From Kitasatospora phosalacinea (GTDB lineage Bacteria; Actinomycetota; Actinomycetes; Streptomycetales; Streptomycetaceae), in the NCBI RefSeq assembly GCF_000717185.1, contig NZ_JNYE01000007.1, positions 43,791 through 107,790 on the forward strand: 64,000 nt of DNA, given 5' to 3'. This document shows positions 59,625 through 64,000 of this stretch, in pieces. The first letter of the stretch is position 1; the number at the start of each line of letters is the position of its first letter. The notes beneath the pieces are model-generated. The model worked only from the letters and a program-made list of their open reading frames with translations, ran no database searches and was not told the origin of the DNA. The position numbers and the translations under genes are program-made.

Positions 59625-60650
59625 TCACAGGCGGCCGGCCCGGCGCTGGGTGGCGAGCAGCCAGACCAGGTAGCCGCCGCCGAGGACGCCGGTGACCACG
59701 CCGACCGGCAACTGGCGGTCGCCGAACAGGTGCTGGGCGGCGAAGTCCGCGGTGACCAGCAGCGCGGCGCCGGTGCACATCGACGCGGCCAGGTTCGGGC
59801 CCGGCGAGCGGGTGATCCGGCGGGCCAGCTGGGGGGCGGTCAGGGCCAGGAAGTTGACCGGACCGGCGGCCGCCGCGGCCAGCGAGGCGAGCAGCACGGC
59901 CGCGCCCAGCAGCACCATCCGCAGCCGCTCGGGGCGCACGCCCAGGCCGCTCGCCGCGTCGTCGCCCAGCTCCAGGACGCGCAGCGCGGGCCCGCAGCCG
60001 AGCAGCACCAGCGGGACGAGCACGGCCAGCGCGAGCACCAGCGGGCGGGCCTGCTCCCAGCCGCGGCCGTCCAGGCTGCCGGTCAGCCAGAGCACCGCGC
60101 GGGCGGCGTCCATCAGCTGGGTGCGGGTCAGCAGGTAGCCGTTGACGCCGGTGAGGATCGCGGCCGTCCCGATGCCGACCAGCACCAGCCGGGCGCCCTG
60201 CACGCCGCCGCGCCAGGCCAGCGCGTAGATCAGCGCGCCGGTGACCAGCCCGCCCGCGACCGCGCCGCCCGCCAGCACGGCGCTCGACCCGCCCGCGACC
60301 ACCACGAGCAGCGCGCCGGTGGCCGCTCCCTGGGTGAAGCCGAGGATGTCCGGGCTGCCCAGCGGGTTGCGCACCAGCGTCTGGAACAGCGCCCCGGCGA
60401 GCGCCAGCGCCGCACCGACCAGCAGCGCGGTGACGACCCGGGGCAGCCGCAACTGGTTGACCACGAAGTCCTCGGCGGGGCCGCCGTCGCCGAGCAGCGC
60501 CCGCACCACCTCGCCGGGCGCGATCGGGTAGTCGCCGCGCCCGAGCGCCAGCACCGCGACCACCGCCGCAACCACCAGCGCCGCCACGCACACGGCCAGC
60601 CCCCGCGGCCGGTACCGCACCGAGAACCGGGCAACCCGCAACGTCCTCAC
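59625..60650 (-). CDS. FecCD-family iron-siderophore permease
   Basis: The 341-residue protein has about ten membrane helices and the FecCD motif GALFQTLVRNPLGSPDILG (about 83-101) with GSLDGRGWEQ in the middle and VGVVTGVLGGGYLVWLL near the C-terminus. It forms half of the membrane channel with the other permease. GTG 60650 has GGAGG about 7-8 bases upstream. The ATPase follows. The 181-base gap from the first permease gene carries GTCACAACCACC-like repeats and no clear promoter. Confidence 0.92.
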   Translation of the reverse strand: MRTLRVARFSVRYRPRGLAVCVAALVVAAVVAVLALGRGDYPIAPGEVVRALLGDGGPAEDFVVNQLRLPRVVTALLVGAALALAGALFQTLVRNPLGSPDILGFTQGAATGALLVVVAGGSSAVLAGGAVAGGLVTGALIYALAWRGGVQGARLVLVGIGTAAILTGVNGYLLTRTQLMDAARAVLWLTGSLDGRGWEQARPLVLALAVLVPLVLLGCGPALRVLELGDDAASGLGVRPERLRMVLLGAAVLLASLAAAAAGPVNFLALTAPQLARRITRSPGPNLAASMCTGAALLVTADFAAQHLFGDRQLPVGVVTGVLGGGYLVWLLATQRRAGRL

Positions 60651-60831
60651 GCCCGCACCTCCCCGCCACCCGTCACGACCACTGCACTCGTCACAACCAC
60701 CGTGCCCGTCACCACCACCGCGTCCGCCCACCGGTCGGCCGCGGGCCGCGTCCCCGGCACCGTCCCGCCCGCCGCAGGCGTCCGGGACGCCCCCGCGCAG
60801 GTCGCGGGCCGCGGGGTTCGTGTCGTCGTCC
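60651..60831. other. Gap between two FecCD permease genes with short repeats
   Basis: This 181-base stretch contains repeats of GTCACnACCAC around 60670-60720 and no convincing gene. It is longer than usual for two genes of one importer and might hold an internal start for transcription. Confidence 0.4.
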
Positions 60832-61863
60832 TCATGCGCGGGCCTTCCCCCGTCGTGCGAAGTACAGGAAGAACGGGCCGCCGAGGACGGCCGTGACGAT
60901 GCCGACCTGCAGCTCGCCGGGGCGGCCCAGGACGCGGCCGAGGACGTCGGCGCCGAGCAGCAGGACGGGGGCCAGGACGGCGCAGTACGGCAGCAGCCAG
61001 CGCAGGTCGGGGCCGGTGAGGGCGCGGACCAGGTGCGGGACCATCAGGCCGACGAAGACGATCGGGCCGCACGCGGCGGTGGCCGCCCCGCACAGCAGGG
61101 TGACGGCGGCGATCGCGGCCGCGCGGACCGCGGCCGGCCTGGCCCCCAGTGCCCGGGCCGCGTCGTCGCCGAGCGCGAGCGCGTTGAGCGGGCGGGCCAG
61201 GCCGAGCGCGAGCAGGGCGCCGACGGCGACGAACGGCAGGATGCCGAGCACGGTGGAGGTCTGGGCGCTGGCCAGCGAACCGACCGTCCAGAAGCGCATC
61301 TTGTCGAGCGAGGCGGTGTCCAGCAGCATCACGGCGCTGACGTACGAGTACAGGGTGGCGTTGAGCGCGGCCCCGGCCAGGGCGAGCCGGGCGGGGGTCG
61401 CGCCGCGTCCGCCGCCGACGGCGTACACCAGGACGGAGACCAGGGCCGCACCGGCCAGCGCCCACCAGACGTAGCCGGTGAAGGAGGTGACGCCGAGCAG
61501 GGCGGCGGCGGTGGCGACGGCCGCGGAGGCGCCCGCGTTGATGCCGAGCAGGCCGGGGTCGGCGAGCGGGTTGCGGGTGAGGGCCTGCATGACGCCGCCC
61601 GCCAGGCCGAGCGCGGTGCCCGCGAGCAGTCCGAGCAGGGTGCGGGGCAGGCGCATCTGGTGGACGACGGTGTAGCCGGGGGCGTCCGGGTCGAGGAGTC
61701 CGTGCCAGACCTCGGCGGGGCTCAACTGCCTGGCGCCGAGGCCGAGGCTGAGCACCAGGACGGCGAACAGCACGAGCAGCCCGGCGGCCAGGCCGAGCGC
61801 GCGGGGCGAGCCGCGGCGGGCGGTGGCGGCGCCGGGTGTCGGGAGGGAGCCGGTGGTGCTCAA
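60832..61863 (-). CDS. FecCD-family iron-siderophore permease
   Basis: The 343-residue protein has a similar ten-helix plan, with GGVMQALTRNPLADPGLLGI (about 89-108) as the characteristic segment and GELQVGIVTAVLGGPFFLYF at the C-terminus. It is the first gene of the leftward importer operon, starting 62 bases from the iron box. It pairs with the next permease as a heterodimer. Confidence 0.92.
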   Translation of the reverse strand: MSTTGSLPTPGAATARRGSPRALGLAAGLLVLFAVLVLSLGLGARQLSPAEVWHGLLDPDAPGYTVVHQMRLPRTLLGLLAGTALGLAGGVMQALTRNPLADPGLLGINAGASAAVATAAALLGVTSFTGYVWWALAGAALVSVLVYAVGGGRGATPARLALAGAALNATLYSYVSAVMLLDTASLDKMRFWTVGSLASAQTSTVLGILPFVAVGALLALGLARPLNALALGDDAARALGARPAAVRAAAIAAVTLLCGAATAACGPIVFVGLMVPHLVRALTGPDLRWLLPYCAVLAPVLLLGADVLGRVLGRPGELQVGIVTAVLGGPFFLYFARRGKARA

Positions 61864-61925
61864 GGGTGCTCCGGGTGGGTCGGGGGACGGGTCGGCGGGC
61901 CCCGGGGGGCTCTCCGTACCGCAAC

Positions 61926-61944
61926 TTAGGTTAGGTTAACCTGC
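61926..61944. promoter_or_regulatory. Iron box (DmdR1/IdeR-type operator)
   Basis: TTAGGTTAGGTTAACCTGC closely matches the 19-bp box TTAGGTTAGGCTCACCTAA bound by the iron-dependent repressor DmdR1 of streptomycetes. It lies between the two divergent siderophore genes and should shut off both directions when iron is plentiful. Confidence 0.9.
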
Positions 61945-62039
61945 GTACGCCCGGCGGCCACCGCCGGGTACCGCACCTCGGCACCCCCACCGACGTGCAG
62001 CTCCCCCCTGCCCCGAAGCGCCCGAACCGAGGTACCGCC

Positions 62040-63083
62040 ATGTCGTCTTCCCCCCGCCTGACCCGCCGCGGCCTGCTCGCCGCGGGCGGAGCCACCGCCC
62101 TCGGCGCGGTGCTCGCCGCCTGCGGATCCTCCGGCGACAAGGCGACCGGTGGCTCCGGCTCCGGCTCCGGGGACGCGGCGGGCGGCGGCCCCTGGACCTT
62201 CACCGACGACCGCCCGCAGACCGTCACCGCCAAGACCACGCCCACCCGGGTGGTCGCCTTCACCGGCGCCGCCGCCGCGCTCGCCGACTTCGGCCTGGAC
62301 AAGCAGCTGGTCGGCGTCTTCGGCGAGACCAAGGCGGCCGACGGCAAGGCCGACCCGCAGGCCGGCAGCCTCGACGTGGACAAGATCGAGATCATCGGCA
62401 ACGCCTGGGGCGAGTTCTCGATCGAGAAGTACGCGGCGCTGCGCCCCGAACTGCTGGTGACACACATGTACGACCCGGGCGCGTACTGGTACGTGCCGGA
62501 CGAGTCCAAGGACAAGATCCTCCAGCTCGCCCCGCAGGCGCTGGTCTCCACCGGCCGGGTGACCATCACCCAGCCGATCGAGCACTACGCCAAGCTCGCC
62601 GAGTCGCTCGGCGCGGACCTCAAGGCGCAGCCGGTCGTCGACGCCAAGGCCCGCTTCGAGAAGGCCTCCGAGGAACTGCGGCAGGCCGTCAAGGCCGCGG
62701 GCGGCGTCAAGGTGATGGCCTGCTCCGGCAGCGCCGACCTGTTCTACGTCTCCAACCCGAAGATCTCCTGCGACCTGATCTACTTCGCCGAGCTGGGCGT
62801 CGAGTTCATCCAGCCGGAGAAGACCGACGGCGGCGACTACTACGAGGGCCTGAGCTGGGAGAACGCGGGCAAGTACCCGGCCGACCTGCTGCTGCTCGAC
62901 CAGCGCTCCACCGCCCTCCAGCCCAAGGACCTGACCGCCAAGCCCGCCTGGGGCCAGCTGCCCGCCGTCAAGGCCGAGCAGATCACCCCCTGGGACGCGG
63001 TGCCGCGCTTCTCGTACGCCGGGTTCGCCCCGCTGATCGAGCGGCTGACCGCCGCGATCCAGAAGTCCCGCAAGCTGAGCTGA
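62040..63083 (+). CDS. Iron-siderophore-binding lipoprotein (Tat-exported)
   Basis: The 347-residue protein has a twin-Arg signal (LTRRGLLAAGGATALGAVLA) and a lipobox ending in Cys28 (LAACGSS). A class III periplasmic-binding-protein fold follows, with DDRPQTVTAK and TRVVAFTGAAAALADFGLDK at the first strand and a C-terminal lobe with WENAGKYPADLLLLDQRS. It captures a ferric siderophore on the outer face of the membrane and delivers it to the permeases. The divergent iron box controls it. A siderophore-interacting protein follows by 11 bases. Confidence 0.93.
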   Translation: MSSSPRLTRRGLLAAGGATALGAVLAACGSSGDKATGGSGSGSGDAAGGGPWTFTDDRPQTVTAKTTPTRVVAFTGAAAALADFGLDKQLVGVFGETKAADGKADPQAGSLDVDKIEIIGNAWGEFSIEKYAALRPELLVTHMYDPGAYWYVPDESKDKILQLAPQALVSTGRVTITQPIEHYAKLAESLGADLKAQPVVDAKARFEKASEELRQAVKAAGGVKVMACSGSADLFYVSNPKISCDLIYFAELGVEFIQPEKTDGGDYYEGLSWENAGKYPADLLLLDQRSTALQPKDLTAKPAWGQLPAVKAEQITPWDAVPRFSYAGFAPLIERLTAAIQKSRKLS

Positions 63084-63094
63084 AGGACCGTCCG

Positions 63095-63955
63095 ATGAGC
63101 GACCTCGCCCAGGAGTACGACTTCTTCCCCGCCCACGTGGTGCGTACCCGCCGCCTCGGCCCGACCCTGCTGCGGGTCACCTTCGGCGGCGAGGCGCTGC
63201 GCGCGTTCGCGAGCGGCGGGCGCGACCAGTCCTTCTCGCTGTTCCTGCCGCAGCCCGGGCAGGACGAGCCGAACCTGCCGTACGCGGAGGGCGAGGGCTG
63301 GTTCGCGGCCTGGCGGGCGATCCCGGCGGACGAACGGGCCGTGATGCGCTCCTACACGATCCGCGCGCAGCGGGGCGGGGGCGGAAGCGGTGCCGAACCG
63401 CCCGAGGTGGACGTCGACTTCGCGCTGCACGGGGTCGGGGCGGACGCCGGACCGGCCACCACCTGGGCCTCGACGGCCGGGCCCGGCGCGCGGGTGGTGC
63501 TGCTCGGACCGGCCGTCGCCGACAACCGCTCGGTCTCCTTCCGACCGCCCGCGGACGCCGACTTCGTCCTGCTGCTCGCCGACGAGACGGCGCTGCCCGC
63601 GGTCGGCGGCATCCTGGAGTGGCTGCCGGCCGGCACCCGAGTCCTGGCCTGGATCGAGGTGCCGGACGCCGCCGACGTCCAGGACCTGCCCGCCCCCGAC
63701 GGCGTCGACCTCACCTGGCTGGTCCGCGCCCCCGGCGCCCCCTCCGGCCTGCTGCCCGCCCTGCGGGCCGCCGAACTGCCCGACGGCGCCCCGTACGCGT
63801 GGATCGCCGGGGAGTCCGGCACCGTCAAGGAACTGCGCCGACACCTGGTGCGCGAACGCGGCGTCGACCGGCGGGCGGTGGCCTTCTCCGGCTACTGGCG
63901 ACGCGGCGCCTCCGAGGACCGGCTGCGCGAGGAGGCGTACGCCGACCCGTCCTGA
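63095..63955 (+). CDS. Siderophore-interacting protein (ferric reductase, FAD-binding)
   Basis: The 286-residue protein resembles the ViuB/SIP family. It has a FAD-binding beta-barrel with MRSYTIR (RxYT motif, about 86) and EVDVDFALHG, then an NAD(P)H-type domain with FVLLLADETALPAVGGILE (about 163-181) and the C-terminal IAGESGTVKELRRHLV and FSGYWRRG. It reduces Fe(III) in the siderophore after uptake. AAGGA precedes the ATG. It follows the binding lipoprotein closely, so it is co-transcribed. Confidence 0.95.
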   Translation: MSDLAQEYDFFPAHVVRTRRLGPTLLRVTFGGEALRAFASGGRDQSFSLFLPQPGQDEPNLPYAEGEGWFAAWRAIPADERAVMRSYTIRAQRGGGGSGAEPPEVDVDFALHGVGADAGPATTWASTAGPGARVVLLGPAVADNRSVSFRPPADADFVLLLADETALPAVGGILEWLPAGTRVLAWIEVPDAADVQDLPAPDGVDLTWLVRAPGAPSGLLPALRAAELPDGAPYAWIAGESGTVKELRRHLVRERGVDRRAVAFSGYWRRGASEDRLREEAYADPS

Positions 63956-64000
63956 CCCCGTTCCCCCTCTTCCTCCCCTCCCCTCCCCCCTCCTCCCCTC
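63956..64000. repeat. Pyrimidine-rich tract at the end of the window
   Basis: After the last stop codon the plus strand is almost only C and T (CCCTCTTCCTCCCCTC pattern) up to the window edge. It is a simple low-complexity sequence whose full length is not visible. Confidence 0.8.

Noticed and set aside
53167..59673. Very long open frame on the plus strand (about 2,170 codons)
   Set aside because: It is the shadow of real genes in other frames: its composition is Arg/Pro/Ala only, and five recognisable proteins overlap it in other frames.
1..64000. tRNA, rRNA, insertion sequences or prophage genes
   Set aside because: None were recognised on either strand; no transposase, integrase or attachment-site duplication was seen.

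Overview
The window looks like chromosome from a Streptomycetaceae actinomycete (Streptomyces, Kitasatospora or a close relative). The base composition is very GC-rich, third codon positions are almost all G or C, GTG starts are common, many genes overlap by GTGA or ATGA, and there is a mycothiol gene (mshA) in its usual company. There are no tRNA or rRNA genes, phage genes, transposases or CRISPR arrays. Most of it reads as ordinary core and semi-core chromosome, so the unusual material is mainly between genes.

Layout. 1-4.6 kb: the end of a transporter, a SLATT-like two-TM protein, a YbjN protein, mshA, a methyltransferase and a macro-domain protein. 4.8-9.3 kb: a receiver-like/PP2C phosphatase, DUF2516, an HbhA-like protein, an XRE regulator and a large unknown. 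9.4-11 kb: a HAD hydrolase and an alpha/beta hydrolase. 11-17.4 kb: a MoxR ATPase, a VWA-like metallopeptidase, an SNF2 helicase and a short downstream frame. 17.6-24.6 kb: YceI, LysR with MFS, GNAT, TetR and an Eis-like acetyltransferase. 24.7-31.6 kb: NlpC/P60, two membrane proteins (one ThrE), a CDF transporter and a frameshifted PH-like gene. 31.5-35.9 kb: an HSP90-like ATPase coupled to a Cys-containing repeat protein. 36-43.2 kb: a small secreted protein, a double-TetR regulator facing an acyl-CoA dehydrogenase, a cupin, a TetR/DHA2-MFS pair and two DUF202 proteins. 43.4-47.3 kb: TatA, a membrane protein coupled to a K+ channel, and a Ser/Thr kinase. 47.3-52.1 kb: an operon reading leftwards from an ECF sigma factor through a putative anti-sigma factor and a Pro-rich membrane protein to a deacetylase/glycosyltransferase fusion. 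52.4-58.6 kb: DUF4304, Tyr phosphatase, methyltransferase, NUDIX and a large YbhN-like flippase with a kinase-like region. 58.7-64 kb: a siderophore uptake locus (ATPase, two permeases, binding lipoprotein, siderophore-interacting reductase) arranged around an iron box.

The most unusual signals are: (1) five tandem hairpins (50212-50451), about 48 bp apart, whose stems differ from each other by paired changes, lying inside the sigma/anti-sigma-glycosyltransferase operon; (2) a 157-bp repeat with ~30-bp inverted ends, present twice (1358-1514 and 10986-11142) and in both cases placed just after a stop codon in the same orientation relative to the gene; (3) the two-gene HSP90/TPR-Cys module; (4) several short tandem repeats (11, 12 and 22 bp) directly 3' or 5' of genes. 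All functions are inferred from reading the sequence; no database search was made.
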